From Sporosarcina sp. FSL K6-1508 (GTDB lineage: Bacteria; Bacillota; Bacilli; Bacillales_A; Planococcaceae): 64,000 nt of DNA. The DNA lies in NCBI RefSeq assembly GCF_038007465.1, contig NZ_JBBOXF010000001.1, positions 1,928,501-1,992,500 on the forward strand, written 5' to 3'. The notes below the pieces were generated by a model, which worked only from the letters and a program-made list of their open reading frames with translations, ran no database searches and had not been told where the DNA came from. The first letter of the stretch is position 1. Every line of letters starts with the position of its first letter. This document shows, piece after piece, positions 18,712-27,213 of the stretch. A program made the position numbers and the translations under genes.

Positions 18712-18724
18712 GTGAAGTAAAATT

Positions 18725-19675
18725 ATGAAAAAATCGAAACAGTTCTGGTCATTTATTGCTTCATCGATTATCGTTTATACTGTTATTCAAGTTCTTATTA
18801 GTGTAGGTATCTTAAATGACTTCCATTCTAATACATTAATCTTTATGTCTATCAATATTATGTTAGCGGTCAGTTTGCATTTGGTTATTGGGATAACGGG
18901 GCAATTTTCACTAGGGCATGCTGGATTTTTAGCAGTAGGTGCTTATATATCGGCAATCGTGACAATGAAATTACAATTACCTTTTCCGATTGCAATTTTA
19001 GCGGCAGGTATTGTGGCTACACTTGCAGGATTAATAATAGGGATCCCGAGTTTACGATTACGGGGAGATTATTTGGCAATTGCTACGCTTGGATTTGCAG
19101 AGATTATTCGGATTGTATTCTTAAATATTGATTATGTCGGTGGAGCAGCGGGTATGCAAGTTAGTCACTTAACTACATGGACAACTACGTTTATCTGTCT
19201 TTTCCTAACTATACTAATTATCGTCAATTTTACAAATTCTAGACATGGCCGAGCGTGTATCTCTATTCGAGAAAATGAGATAGCATCGGATGCGATGGGC
19301 ATCAATACAACATATTACAAAGTGTTAGCATTTGCAATTGGCGCTTTCTTCGCAGGTGTCGCAGGCGCTTTGTATGCACATAACTTTTATATCATTCAGC
19401 CTTCAAACTTTGGATTCTTAAAATCCATTGATATTTTGATCTATGTTGTTCTGGGTGGCCTAGGAAGTTTATCGGGGGCGATTGTTGCTACAATTTTATT
19501 GACAGTCGTTTCCACGTTCTTGCAAGGTTATCCAGAAACACGCATGATCATCTATAGTCTTGTGTTGATTATTGTAATGCTTTATCGTCCAAAAGGGTTG
19601 ATGGGTACAATGGAAATTACCGATTACTTCAAGCTATGGAGAGGCTCAAAAGGAGGAGACCAACATGACAAGTGA
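18725..19675 (+). CDS. livM: LivM-type permease
   Basis: A 316-residue permease, partner of LivH. Typical segments are ITGQFSLGHAGFLAVGAY near residue 60, PSLRLRGDYLAIATLGFAEI and the cytoplasmic loop SIRENEIASDAMGINTTYYK. The start is 13 nt after livH; the end overlaps livG by 11 nt. Confidence 0.94.
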   Translation: MKKSKQFWSFIASSIIVYTVIQVLISVGILNDFHSNTLIFMSINIMLAVSLHLVIGITGQFSLGHAGFLAVGAYISAIVTMKLQLPFPIAILAAGIVATLAGLIIGIPSLRLRGDYLAIATLGFAEIIRIVFLNIDYVGGAAGMQVSHLTTWTTTFICLFLTILIIVNFTNSRHGRACISIRENEIASDAMGINTTYYKVLAFAIGAFFAGVAGALYAHNFYIIQPSNFGFLKSIDILIYVVLGGLGSLSGAIVATILLTVVSTFLQGYPETRMIIYSLVLIIVMLYRPKGLMGTMEITDYFKLWRGSKGGDQHDK

Positions 19676-20444
19676 ACCGTTACTTAAAGTTAAAGATGTT
19701 GGTATTCAGTTTGGTGGACTAAAGGCCGTTTCGAATTTCAATTTGGAAATCAATCAAGGCGAGCTTATTGGTCTCATAGGCCCAAATGGTGCCGGTAAGA
19801 CAACTAGTTTCAACTTATTAACAGGAGTCTATAAGCCAACGGAAGGCGATATACTATTTAACGGGAAGCGCATTAATGGGATGGCACCTTACCAGGTTAC
19901 ACGGGGAGGAATTAGCCGGACGTTTCAAAACATCCGTTTGTTCAATGAATTATCGGTTTTAGATAATGTCAAAGTTGCTTATCATTCGTTAGCAAAACAC
20001 TCCGTTCTTAGCTCTATGTTTCGTTTGCCTTCACACTTTTCGGGCGAAAAAGAAATGGAAGAGAAAGCGATGGAGTTATTGAAAATCTTTCAATTAGAAA
20101 AAAACAAAGACGAAGACTCTAAAAATTTGGCGTATGGTAAACAGCGGCGGCTAGAAATTGCAAGAGCATTAGCGGCAGGACCTCAGCTATTATTACTAGA
20201 TGAGCCGGCTGCAGGGATGAATCCGCAAGAAACAAAAGAATTAATGGAGTTAATCGCTTTTGTTCGAAAAAAGTTCAATTTAACTATCTTGTTAATCGAA
20301 CACGATATGAACTTGGTAATGGGGATTTGCGAACGTATTTATGTGTTGGATCATGGTGTGCTCCTTGCTGAAGGAACTCCTGAAGAAATCCGTAATAATC
20401 CAAAAGTGATAGAGGCTTATTTAGGGGAGGAAGTGCACGAATGA
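19665..20444 (+). CDS. livG: LivG-type ATPase
   Basis: A 259-residue ABC ATPase. Walker A is GPNGAGKTT (about residue 40), followed by the long insert RTFQNIRLFNELSVLDNV typical of LivG, a degenerate signature (NLAYGKQRRLEIARAL) and Walker B LLLLDEPAAGMNP. The C-terminus HDMNLVMGICERIYVLDHG is standard. The ATG overlaps livM, and GGAGGAG lies before it. Confidence 0.95.
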   Translation: MTSEPLLKVKDVGIQFGGLKAVSNFNLEINQGELIGLIGPNGAGKTTSFNLLTGVYKPTEGDILFNGKRINGMAPYQVTRGGISRTFQNIRLFNELSVLDNVKVAYHSLAKHSVLSSMFRLPSHFSGEKEMEEKAMELLKIFQLEKNKDEDSKNLAYGKQRRLEIARALAAGPQLLLLDEPAAGMNPQETKELMELIAFVRKKFNLTILLIEHDMNLVMGICERIYVLDHGVLLAEGTPEEIRNNPKVIEAYLGEEVHE

Positions 20445-21154
20445 GCATGCTTAAAGTTGAAAATCTAAACGTATATTATGGAAGTATCCATGCCCTTAAG
20501 GGTGTTTCTTTACATGTAGATGCCGGCGAAATTGTGACATTGATTGGCGCGAACGGAGCTGGAAAAAGTACGTTGTTGAAAACATTATCAGGTTTGTTGA
20601 AACCTAAGGAAGGAACCATCGAGTACTTGAATAATTCAATAGCAGGCAAACAGGCGCAGGCTATTGTACAAGCAGGAATTTCCCATGTTCCTGAAGGCAG
20701 GCGAGTTTTTGCGGAGATGAGTGTTGAAGAGAATATTGAGTTAGGTGCTTTTCTAAGAAAAGACAAAGCGGGTATTCAAAAGGATTTTCAAAAAGTATAT
20801 GAGACTTTCCCGCGCCTGCACGAGCGGCGTAAGCAGTCGGCTGGAACCTTATCCGGCGGGGAGCAGCAGATGTTAGCCATGGGCAGGGCTATTATGGCAA
20901 AGCCGAAACTGTTGTTGCTGGATGAGCCATCAATGGGATTAGCCCCGCTAATGGTCAAGACGATTTTTCAAGTTGTAAAAGATATTAATGAAGAAGGAAC
21001 GACGATTCTTCTTGTAGAACAAAATGCGCATATGGCCTTATCAGTTGCTGACCGGGCATATGTTATTGAAACGGGTCGTGTTATTCTTTCAGGGACTGCT
21101 GAAGAATTGCATGCCAGCGAAGAGATTAAGAATGCGTATCTCGGCGGTCACTAA
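20441..21154 (+). CDS. livF: LivF-type ATPase
   Basis: A 237-residue ABC ATPase, smaller partner of LivG. Walker A GANGAGKST, signature GTLSGGEQQMLAMGRA and Walker B LLLLDEPSMGLAP are intact, and SHVPEGRRVFAEMSVEEN is specific to LivF. An ATGA overlap couples it to livG. Last gene of the operon; a terminator follows. Confidence 0.95.
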   Translation: MSMLKVENLNVYYGSIHALKGVSLHVDAGEIVTLIGANGAGKSTLLKTLSGLLKPKEGTIEYLNNSIAGKQAQAIVQAGISHVPEGRRVFAEMSVEENIELGAFLRKDKAGIQKDFQKVYETFPRLHERRKQSAGTLSGGEQQMLAMGRAIMAKPKLLLLDEPSMGLAPLMVKTIFQVVKDINEEGTTILLVEQNAHMALSVADRAYVIETGRVILSGTAEELHASEEIKNAYLGGH

Positions 21155-21165
21155 TCATTCATTGA

Positions 21166-21202
21166 AAAAGATGGCGTTTAACAACAAGGCGCTGTCTTTT
21201 TT
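21166..21202 (+). terminator. Terminator of the liv operon
   Basis: An 11-bp stem (AAAAGATGGCG with CGCTGTCTTTT, two G-T pairs) and a T run. Confidence 0.8.
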
Positions 21203-21227
21203 ATTCCGAAATATGCCAGAATGACGG

Positions 21228-21256
21228 TTGTTTGAAGTCAGAATATATGATACATT
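21228..21256 (+). promoter_or_regulatory. Weak candidate promoter of lipA
   Basis: TTGTTT and TACATT separated by 17 nt, about 50 nt before the likely lipA start. A TTGACA at 21255-21260 has no matching -10 element. Confidence 0.3.
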
Positions 21257-21307
21257 GACAACAGTAATGAAAACCTTCAATTAACGATGGGAATGGAGTC
21301 GATTATC

Positions 21308-22252
21308 TTGTCATGCAGACCGGAACAAGGGAATAGAACGGAATATGTTAGAAAACCGGATTGGTTGAAAATTAAGCTGAATACGAATGAAAACTATACA
21401 GATCTTAAGAAAATCATGCGGGAGAATAACTTAAATACCGTATGTGAAGAAGCACGTTGCCCTAATATTCACGAATGCTGGGGAGAGAGACGTACCGCTA
21501 CATTCATGATCCTTGGTGCGGTTTGTACACGTGCATGCCGTTTTTGTGCGGTCAAAACAGGTTTACCAACTGAACTTGATCTTGCTGAGCCGGAACGTGT
21601 TGCCGATTCTGTTGCGCTTATGAATTTAAAACATACAGTTGTGACGGCAGTAGCACGTGATGATCAGAAAGACGGAGGATCTGCAGTATTTGCTGAAACA
21701 ATTCGTGCCATCCGTAGAAAAAATCCATTTACAACAGTGGAAGTTTTACCTTCCGATATGGGTGGGGTTTATGAAAATTTGGAGCGGCTTATGGATGCTA
21801 GACCCGATATCTTGAACCACAATATTGAAACGGTACGCCGTCTTACACCTAGAGTCCGTGCGCGTGCGACATACGACCGTTCACTCGAACTTTTGCTCCG
21901 TGCAAAAGAGATGCAACCCGATATCCCTACAAAATCATCTATGATGCTTGGGCTTGGTGAAACGCATGAAGAAATCCTCGAGACAATGGATGATCTTCTT
22001 GCACATAAAGTTGATATAATGGCAATTGGTCAGTATTTACAGCCATCAAAAAAACATTTAAAAGTACAGAAATATTATTCGCCGCAAGAATTCAATGAAC
22101 TAAGAAAAATTGCAAAGTCGAAAGGTTTCTCACACTGCGAGGCAGGTCCTCTAGTACGCTCGAGTTACCATGCCGACGAGCAGGTGAATGCGGCTGCAAA
22201 AGAAAGGCAGCGTCAAGGCGATGAACTACTTGAAACAACACTGCAAAGCTAA
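21308..22252 (+). CDS. lipA: LipA, lipoyl synthase
   Basis: A radical-SAM lipoyl synthase. The auxiliary cluster motif CEEARCPNIHEC and the radical-SAM motif CTRACRFC are both intact, as is the C-terminal RSSYHADEQ with the serine ligand. It inserts two sulfurs into octanoylated proteins. I prefer TTG at 21308 (GGAG nine nt upstream, 314 residues) over ATG at 21287 (321 residues, no site); B. subtilis LipA is slightly shorter than either. It depends on the Fe-S machinery encoded nearby. Confidence 0.95.
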   Translation: MSCRPEQGNRTEYVRKPDWLKIKLNTNENYTDLKKIMRENNLNTVCEEARCPNIHECWGERRTATFMILGAVCTRACRFCAVKTGLPTELDLAEPERVADSVALMNLKHTVVTAVARDDQKDGGSAVFAETIRAIRRKNPFTTVEVLPSDMGGVYENLERLMDARPDILNHNIETVRRLTPRVRARATYDRSLELLLRAKEMQPDIPTKSSMMLGLGETHEEILETMDDLLAHKVDIMAIGQYLQPSKKHLKVQKYYSPQEFNELRKIAKSKGFSHCEAGPLVRSSYHADEQVNAAAKERQRQGDELLETTLQS

Positions 22253-22270
22253 ATTGGCGGTGATAGTGGA

Positions 22271-22582
22271 ATGATAACATTAGAAAGTTGGCAGTTTGAA
22301 ATTGTAAAGGATTACCGTGAAGGCTTTAATGAAGAAGCATTGCTTGCGAGATATAGTGACGTGCTCCTTAAATACGATTATATACTTGGGGACTGGGGAT
22401 ACGGACAACTCCGTTTAAAAGGTTTTTTTGAAGACACAAACCAGAAAGCAACGTATGAAACTAAAATCAGTACATTACAGGATTATCTTTACGAATACTG
22501 TAATTTTGGCTGCGCTTATTTTGTATTGAAAAAAATAGGACGGGTTAAGCTGGAAACGCAAGTTTCCGAAGTACCTGAATAA
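22271..22582 (+). CDS. yutD: YutD-like protein
   Basis: A 103-residue cytoplasmic protein of the YutD family (function unknown). The segment YILGDWGYGQLRLKGFF and YEYCNFGCAYFVLKKI are nearly invariant in the family. It follows lipA by 18 nt, as in B. subtilis, and a strong terminator closes the pair. Confidence 0.9.
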   Translation: MITLESWQFEIVKDYREGFNEEALLARYSDVLLKYDYILGDWGYGQLRLKGFFEDTNQKATYETKISTLQDYLYEYCNFGCAYFVLKKIGRVKLETQVSEVPE

Positions 22583-22585
22583 TTG

Positions 22586-22627
22586 GGCCCGCGCGTGGAT
22601 CTTGAATCCGCACGTGGGTCTTTTTTT
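22586..22627 (+). terminator. Terminator of lipA-yutD
   Basis: A long GC-rich imperfect stem (22586-22600 with 22606-22620) followed by seven T residues. Confidence 0.9.
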
Positions 22628-22690
22628 GTTACGCATAGCAAATATGGTATCATGAGGTGAAGATAGTGAACAATCAGGAGGGAAAAGCCC

Positions 22691-23140
22691 GTGTATTTTG
22701 TCGACCGAAATCAAATTAGTGAATCGCTTAACCATATGGATAATTTGCTTGAATTATATAAAAGTGAAAATGAGTGGCAAGAGGATATCATTCATTCACT
22801 AGCGCTTGAACGGATAACGAATGTCATCATCGAATCGATTATTGATGTCGGGAATACGATGATTGATGGTTTTATCATGCGTGATCCAGGGAGTTATGAA
22901 GATATTATCGACATTATGGAAGACGAGCGGGTCATTACTTCGCAAATGGCCAAGCCGTTAAAACAAGTTGTCGAGCTTAGAAAGATGATCGTTCGCGACT
23001 TCACAAAAGTGGATAGCGAAGAAATCCAGCGTGTATTAAATGCGTCGATGACTGAACTCCTTGTATTTTCAACTAAGGTTCGTCACTACCTTGAACATGA
23101 ACTCGGACCTGTTTCCGCATTCTTACCAGAGGACAAATGA
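22691..23140 (+). CDS. yutE: DUF86/HepT-fold protein (YutE-like)
   Basis: A 149-residue helical protein of the DUF86 (HepT-like) family, close in layout to B. subtilis YutE. It keeps the RxxxxY-like and NxxxD segments of the fold (GNTMIDGFIMRDPGSYEDI). HepT proteins are usually toxins paired with a MntA nucleotidyltransferase, but none is encoded beside this gene, so it is probably a housekeeping relative. GTG start with GGAGGG upstream; ATGA overlap with yutF. Confidence 0.88.
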   Translation: MYFVDRNQISESLNHMDNLLELYKSENEWQEDIIHSLALERITNVIIESIIDVGNTMIDGFIMRDPGSYEDIIDIMEDERVITSQMAKPLKQVVELRKMIVRDFTKVDSEEIQRVLNASMTELLVFSTKVRHYLEHELGPVSAFLPEDK

Positions 23141-23907
23141 TCATGGGAACATACAAAGCAATCTGTCTTGACTTGGATGGCACTGTCTATCGAGGAATAG
23201 AACCGATTCCAGAAGCGGTTACGTTCATTGGGGAAATGCAACAGGGAGGCATTGATCCTTATTTCATAACAAACAATTCGTCGATGACGTGTCTGCAACT
23301 GCAAGAAAAGCTAGCTTCTTTCGGCATAAAAGCAGATCGTAATCGTATTATGACATCCGCTATTGCTGCGGCGAAGTATTGCAAAGAGAATTATAATGGT
23401 GCATCTGTCATGATGATTGGCGAAAGAGGTTTGGAAGAAGCATTAGCATTCGAAGGGATTGAGATCGTCAAAGAAAATCCAGATGTTGTAATCATGGGGA
23501 TTGACCGGGGCGTGACATATGCGAAATTGGCCGATGCTTGTCTTGCAATACGGGCAGGGGCTAATTTTATCGCAACGAATAGCGACAAAGCTTTTCCAAC
23601 GGAGAGAGGACTCGTTCCTGGTAATGGATCGTTCGTGACATTGCTGGAAAGTGCGACGGGAATAACTCCAGTATTTGTCGGTAAACCAGAGCCTCATATG
23701 CTTGAATTCATTCAGGTAGAGAACGGCTATCTAAAAGAAGAAATGGTCATGATTGGTGATAATTACGAGACGGATATACAAGCAGGAATTCGTTTCGGCA
23801 TTGATACCGTACATGTTGCTGGGGGAGTTACATCACGAGAAGAAGTACAAGCGAGAAAACAGAAGCCCACCTATTCGTATGAGTCATTGCTTGAATGGGG
23901 AATGTAA
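23137..23907 (+). CDS. yutF: HAD phosphatase, NagD/YutF type
   Basis: A 256-residue HAD-superfamily IIA hydrolase. Motif I is CLDLDGTVYRG (nucleophile DxD), motif II includes FITNNSS and motif IV is MIGDNYETDIQAG. It probably dephosphorylates a small sugar- or nucleotide-phosphate. The ATG at 23137 overlaps the yutE stop; ATG at 23143, 10 nt from AGAGG, is an equally good start. Confidence 0.92.
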   Translation: MIMGTYKAICLDLDGTVYRGIEPIPEAVTFIGEMQQGGIDPYFITNNSSMTCLQLQEKLASFGIKADRNRIMTSAIAAAKYCKENYNGASVMMIGERGLEEALAFEGIEIVKENPDVVIMGIDRGVTYAKLADACLAIRAGANFIATNSDKAFPTERGLVPGNGSFVTLLESATGITPVFVGKPEPHMLEFIQVENGYLKEEMVMIGDNYETDIQAGIRFGIDTVHVAGGVTSREEVQARKQKPTYSYESLLEWGM

Positions 23908-23939
23908 AAAGACTAACCGCCTTGAGTAGGCGGTTAGTC
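23906..23939 (-). terminator. Terminator of yuzB (minus strand)
   Basis: Perfect 11-bp stem GACTAACCGCC/GGCGGTTAGTC. The T run occurs only on the minus strand, so it serves the opposing yuzB, although the hairpin may also end yutF transcripts. Confidence 0.75.
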
Positions 23940-23946
23940 ATAATGC

Positions 23947-24183
23947 TCAAAAGAGCGGATTGTCTTCTATATATTGATAGATGCGTTCAGTCAGCTCGTC
24001 TGTCGTATCAGCCTCGACGATTTCACCATTGACGATCGCATACAGCGTATCTGAACATTTTGTGCAGTAACTTAAGCAACCGTACTCAAGAACATCAAGA
24101 TTTGGATCTTTCTCCAACTTTTCAAATGTTTCTTGTGAACCGTTTGCAATATTACTCATGCAAAACTCGACAATCGGATTCAC
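23947..24183 (-). CDS. yuzB: YuzB-like protein (DUF1450)
   Basis: A 78-residue DUF1450 protein, like B. subtilis YuzB in length. Cysteines in EFCMSN and YGCLSYCTKC recall thioredoxin-like [2Fe-2S] ferredoxin folds; function unknown. The GTG at 24183 gives the family start; a second GTG at 24192 sits too close to the AGGTGAGG site. Opposes yutF. Confidence 0.88.
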   Translation of the reverse strand: MNPIVEFCMSNIANGSQETFEKLEKDPNLDVLEYGCLSYCTKCSDTLYAIVNGEIVEADTTDELTERIYQYIEDNPLF

Positions 24184-24357
24184 GACGATCACCTCACCTA
24201 TTTGGAATCCTACTCTTTTTTTCCTCGCACGTCAATTATCCCGCATTCAGGGGCAAGCGGACGTAGCAGCGTCTATTACGTATATCATATGGGTTGCGGC
24301 TGTTGATTAGTGGGGCACCGAATTCCACTGATTAATCTTTCGCTTTATGATGACTTA

Positions 24358-24375
24358 TTGTGAAACATGTCACAA
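24358..24375 (+). promoter_or_regulatory. Rex-type operator
   Basis: TTGTGAAACATGTCACAA, with perfect outer arms TTGTGA/TCACAA, matches the Rex consensus TTGTGAAATATTTCACAA at all but a few central bases. It overlaps the -35 hexamer of the flavoprotein gene promoter, a position that would give repression when NADH is low. Confidence 0.75.
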
Positions 24376-24386
24376 ACTGTTATAAT
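24358..24386 (+). promoter_or_regulatory. Sigma-A promoter of the yutJ-like gene
   Basis: TTGTGA and perfect TATAAT with 17 nt spacing, 48 nt before the start codon. The -35 hexamer is part of the Rex-type operator. Confidence 0.8.
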
Positions 24387-24433
24387 CGTATTTGGGAAAA
24401 CAACGGATTACTGTATTACAAAGGAGAAAAAAC

Positions 24434-25501
24434 ATGAGAAAACTTGTATTATTAGGCGCTGGATATGGAAATATGCGTATTTTACTGCGTTTATTGACAA
24501 AAGAACTGCCGAAAGATATCGAAATAACGCTTGTCGATCGTACCCCATTCCATAGCTTGAAGACGGAATTTTATGCGTTGGCTTCTGGAACTGTCTCAGA
24601 TTCGGTTGTACGAGTTCCGCTTCCAGAACATGATAGATTGAAAGTTGTCAGTGGAGAAATTATAGAAATCAGACCAGATGAAAAGTGTGTCTATCTCGAT
24701 GATGGTGTCCAACTCATGTATGACGAATTGGTCATCGGCCTTGGCTGTGAAGATAACTATCATGACGTGCCGGGGGCTGCTGAATATACGTATAGTATTC
24801 AAACAATTGGTAAGTCCAGGGTTACATATGAAAAACTACTTGGCCTTGGCAGCGGAGCAACAATTGGTATTGTTGGAGCCGGTTTAAGCGGAATCGAACT
24901 TGCCAGTGAGCTGCGGGAAAGCAGACCGGATTTGAATATTAAATTGTTTGATCGCGGCCCGCGTATTTTGAGAGACTTCCCTGAAAGACTCAGCAATTAT
25001 GTCAAAGGTTGGTTTGACGAGCATAATGTCGACGTCGTTGCAAGCTCCAATATTACAAAAGTTGAACCGACTACACTCTTTAATCATGAAGAAACGATAG
25101 CGGTCGATGCTGTCGTTTGGACAGCAGGGATTCGTCCTGTCGCGGCTGTACAAAATATCGATACAGAAAAAGATGGATCAGGCCGAGTTGTACTGAATAT
25201 GTATCATCAGTTGCCTGACTTTAATGATGTCTATATTGTAGGGGACTGTGCGGCCCTTCCATACGCACCGAGTGCACAAGTCGCAGAGGAACAGGCGGAG
25301 CAGATTGTACGTGTCTTGCGCAATGTCTGGAACAATGAGCCCTTGCCAGAGACAATGCCAGAAATCAAGTTGAAAGGGTTCCTAGGATCCCTTGGTAAGA
25401 AACAAGGATTTGCATACCTAGCTGATCGTACTGTAACTGGCCGTATTGCTCGATTGTTAAAATCAGGTGTGCTTTGGATGTATAAATGGCATAATGGTTA
25501 A
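24434..25501 (+). CDS. yutJ: NDH-2-like FAD/NAD(P)-dependent oxidoreductase (YutJ-like)
   Basis: A 355-residue two-dinucleotide-binding flavoprotein of the type II NADH dehydrogenase family, the length of B. subtilis YutJ. The FAD motif is LLGAGYGNMR at residue 5, the NAD(P) motif GIVGAGLSGIELA near 150, and YIVGDCAA near 275. It probably oxidises NADH with quinone or another acceptor. ATG 24434 has AAGGAG upstream. The Rex-type operator supports a role in NADH balance. Confidence 0.85.
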   Translation: MRKLVLLGAGYGNMRILLRLLTKELPKDIEITLVDRTPFHSLKTEFYALASGTVSDSVVRVPLPEHDRLKVVSGEIIEIRPDEKCVYLDDGVQLMYDELVIGLGCEDNYHDVPGAAEYTYSIQTIGKSRVTYEKLLGLGSGATIGIVGAGLSGIELASELRESRPDLNIKLFDRGPRILRDFPERLSNYVKGWFDEHNVDVVASSNITKVEPTTLFNHEETIAVDAVVWTAGIRPVAAVQNIDTEKDGSGRVVLNMYHQLPDFNDVYIVGDCAALPYAPSAQVAEEQAEQIVRVLRNVWNNEPLPETMPEIKLKGFLGSLGKKQGFAYLADRTVTGRIARLLKSGVLWMYKWHNG

Positions 25502-25585
25502 ACAAAAGCGCTGGAGTCTAGATGACAACTCTCGAACTTGTAACTTGTCCACAATATGAGAATTTCACAATTTCATGGCGTGTGA

Positions 25586-25623
25586 AAAATCCCTTACCTG
25601 CATACTGGCGGGTAAGGGATTTT
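25586..25623. terminator. Bidirectional terminator between yutJ and yuzD
   Basis: Perfect stem AAAATCCCTTACC/GGTAAGGGATTTT with T-rich ends on both strands, between converging genes. Confidence 0.85.
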
Positions 25624-25654
25624 CTCTTCTCATTTATACTATATTTTTATCATT

Positions 25655-25984
25655 TCACGATTCAGCTACATAGCCATTCTTTTCAAATGCCGTAAACACA
25701 GGTTTTAATTGAATATAGCCTTCACCGACCATTTCATCATTGATCATGACGAGTGGATAGAAAAACTCATCGTCTTGTATTTGCTGTATGATTTTTTTAT
25801 GCTTGTCATCGGAAACATCTGATTCGATATCAATATAATCGATAGTGTACGGTTGGTTTGGGTACTTTCTGTCGATAGCAGCCTGAAGCCACTCATATGT
25901 ATCTTTGGAGGAAGGTGAATTTACACAACTGGCACAAATGATATCTGCTCCGTAAATTTCAATGTTTATAATAACTTTATTCAC
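25655..25984 (-). CDS. yuzD: YuzD-like thioredoxin-fold protein (DUF1462)
   Basis: A 109-residue DUF1462 protein. CASCVNSPSSKDTYEWL holds the CxxC motif, and the length and ending match B. subtilis YuzD. Probably redox- or Fe-S-related by fold and by its divergent partner, an Nfu-type gene. Function unproven. Confidence 0.88.
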   Translation of the reverse strand: MNKVIINIEIYGADIICASCVNSPSSKDTYEWLQAAIDRKYPNQPYTIDYIDIESDVSDDKHKKIIQQIQDDEFFYPLVMINDEMVGEGYIQLKPVFTAFEKNGYVAES

Positions 25985-26010
25985 TTTATTTGTCCCCTCT
26001 CGATTGATTG

Positions 26011-26040
26011 TTGGATTTTTTCTTCTTTCCAGTTTATAAT
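26011..26040 (+). promoter_or_regulatory. Sigma-A promoter of the nfuA-like gene
   Basis: TTGGAT and perfect TATAAT with 18 nt spacing, 30 nt before the start codon. Confidence 0.65.
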
Positions 26041-26069
26041 AAGTATAAGGAAAGGAGAGTTAAAAAACA

Positions 26070-26306
26070 ATGTCAGATACAATGTTAACTGAACCAGTAC
26101 AAGAAGTATTAGATAAATTACGCCCATTCCTCTTACGTGATGGAGGAGACTGTGAACTTGTGGATATCGAGGATGGTATCGTGAAACTACGTCTACTTGG
26201 CGCTTGCGGTACTTGCCCAAGCTCGACAATTACACTAAAAGCAGGTATTGAGCGCGCTCTTTTGGAAGAAGTTCCAGGCGTCGTTGAAGTGGAACAAGTA
26301 TTTTAA
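26070..26306 (+). CDS. yutI: Nfu-type Fe-S carrier (YutI-like)
   Basis: A 78-residue NifU C-terminal-domain protein. GACGTCPSS carries the CxxC that binds a bridging cluster between two subunits. It is a single-domain form, as in staphylococci, shorter than B. subtilis YutI. It should deliver Fe-S clusters built by SufBCD to targets. AAGGAGAG lies upstream. Confidence 0.93.
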   Translation: MSDTMLTEPVQEVLDKLRPFLLRDGGDCELVDIEDGIVKLRLLGACGTCPSSTITLKAGIERALLEEVPGVVEVEQVF

Positions 26307-26317
26307 TTTTTAAGTGG

Positions 26318-26343
26318 GCGGGCCGGAATTCGGTTCGCTTTTT
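26318..26343 (+). terminator. Terminator of the nfuA-like gene
   Basis: Eight-bp stem GCGGGCCG/CGGTTCGC with two G-T pairs and a five-T run. Confidence 0.75.
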
Positions 26344-26393
26344 CTATTTTCTCGACAAGAAAAGCTTCCACTGCAGACTGACGCTTGTCACGT

Positions 26394-27083
26394 CTATTCG
26401 GATACCTTGCGCCACTCTTTTATATCTTGCCATCGTTCTTTAGCCATTTCAATAATTTTTGGTTCAGTCGATGTGCGCTGGCTTTCAAGGATACGGGAAA
26501 AACTCTTTACTGCCTCATTTTCATCCCCGATTTTCCATGATAGTTCCGCAATCAAATACAGTACCTTTGTTTCAGACATTTGTGTTCCTTTAAAATCGCC
26601 TTCTGAATAGGAAGCATTATAGAAATTTCTGGCGATTAGTAGAAAACGCTTCTCTTCTTCCTTTGCCCCTTTTTGACGATATAACCAAGCAATCCGCAGG
26701 GTAAGTCCCGCAAGTGTAAGAACTTTCTCCTTCTTGAACATAGCGCTTAAATAGGCTAACTTATAAGTTTCAATGGCTTCATCGGTATCACGCTCAGCAC
26801 TGAATGATCGGCCGTTCCACTGAGATGTTATCCGTTCGGCTATATCTTCTTCCGTGCCGGGAGCAAAGTAAGGGGAAAAGTCATCAGTAAAAGAGAAACC
26901 GCAATGAGGACAGACGGCAACGTTATATAGGATGGGATTTACTTCAGGATCTGAATAGACTGGTTTGAAATCACTTTCGTGGGATGCAACTCGAACGAAC
27001 CTCGAACGGATTCTTATAGTTGTAAAGTGTTTTTTGCAATTAATACACGTTACTTTCTTATCATAAAATGGGCTGATTTCCAT
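26394..27083 (-). CDS. DUF2225 protein with zinc ribbon
   Basis: A 229-residue DUF2225 protein. Two CxxC pairs (CINC near residue 14, CPHC near 58) form a probable zinc ribbon; the rest is helical with TPR-like spacing (about residues 100-225). Function unknown. It is divergent from the sufA-like gene. No signal peptide. Confidence 0.85.
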   Translation of the reverse strand: MEISPFYDKKVTCINCKKHFTTIRIRSRFVRVASHESDFKPVYSDPEVNPILYNVAVCPHCGFSFTDDFSPYFAPGTEEDIAERITSQWNGRSFSAERDTDEAIETYKLAYLSAMFKKEKVLTLAGLTLRIAWLYRQKGAKEEEKRFLLIARNFYNASYSEGDFKGTQMSETKVLYLIAELSWKIGDENEAVKSFSRILESQRTSTEPKIIEMAKERWQDIKEWRKVSE

Positions 27084-27213
27084 ATAAATCTTCCTTTCGT
27101 ACTAGACAATTCATTATAGCGCATAACACTCAATACAGGAGTTAATATGATTGCGTTCAGCTTGTTTTAATTGGTATGATGGAATGAAGAAAACAAAGGG
27201 AAGGTGAACACGA

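Noticed and set aside
22691..23140. Toxin-antitoxin module at yutE
   Set aside because: No MntA nucleotidyltransferase neighbour; the gene is in a conserved housekeeping context.
25503..25516. Possible fragment of the dispersed hairpin repeat after yutJ
   Set aside because: Only about 12-14 bases (AAAAGCGCTGGAG) match, which is too short to count.
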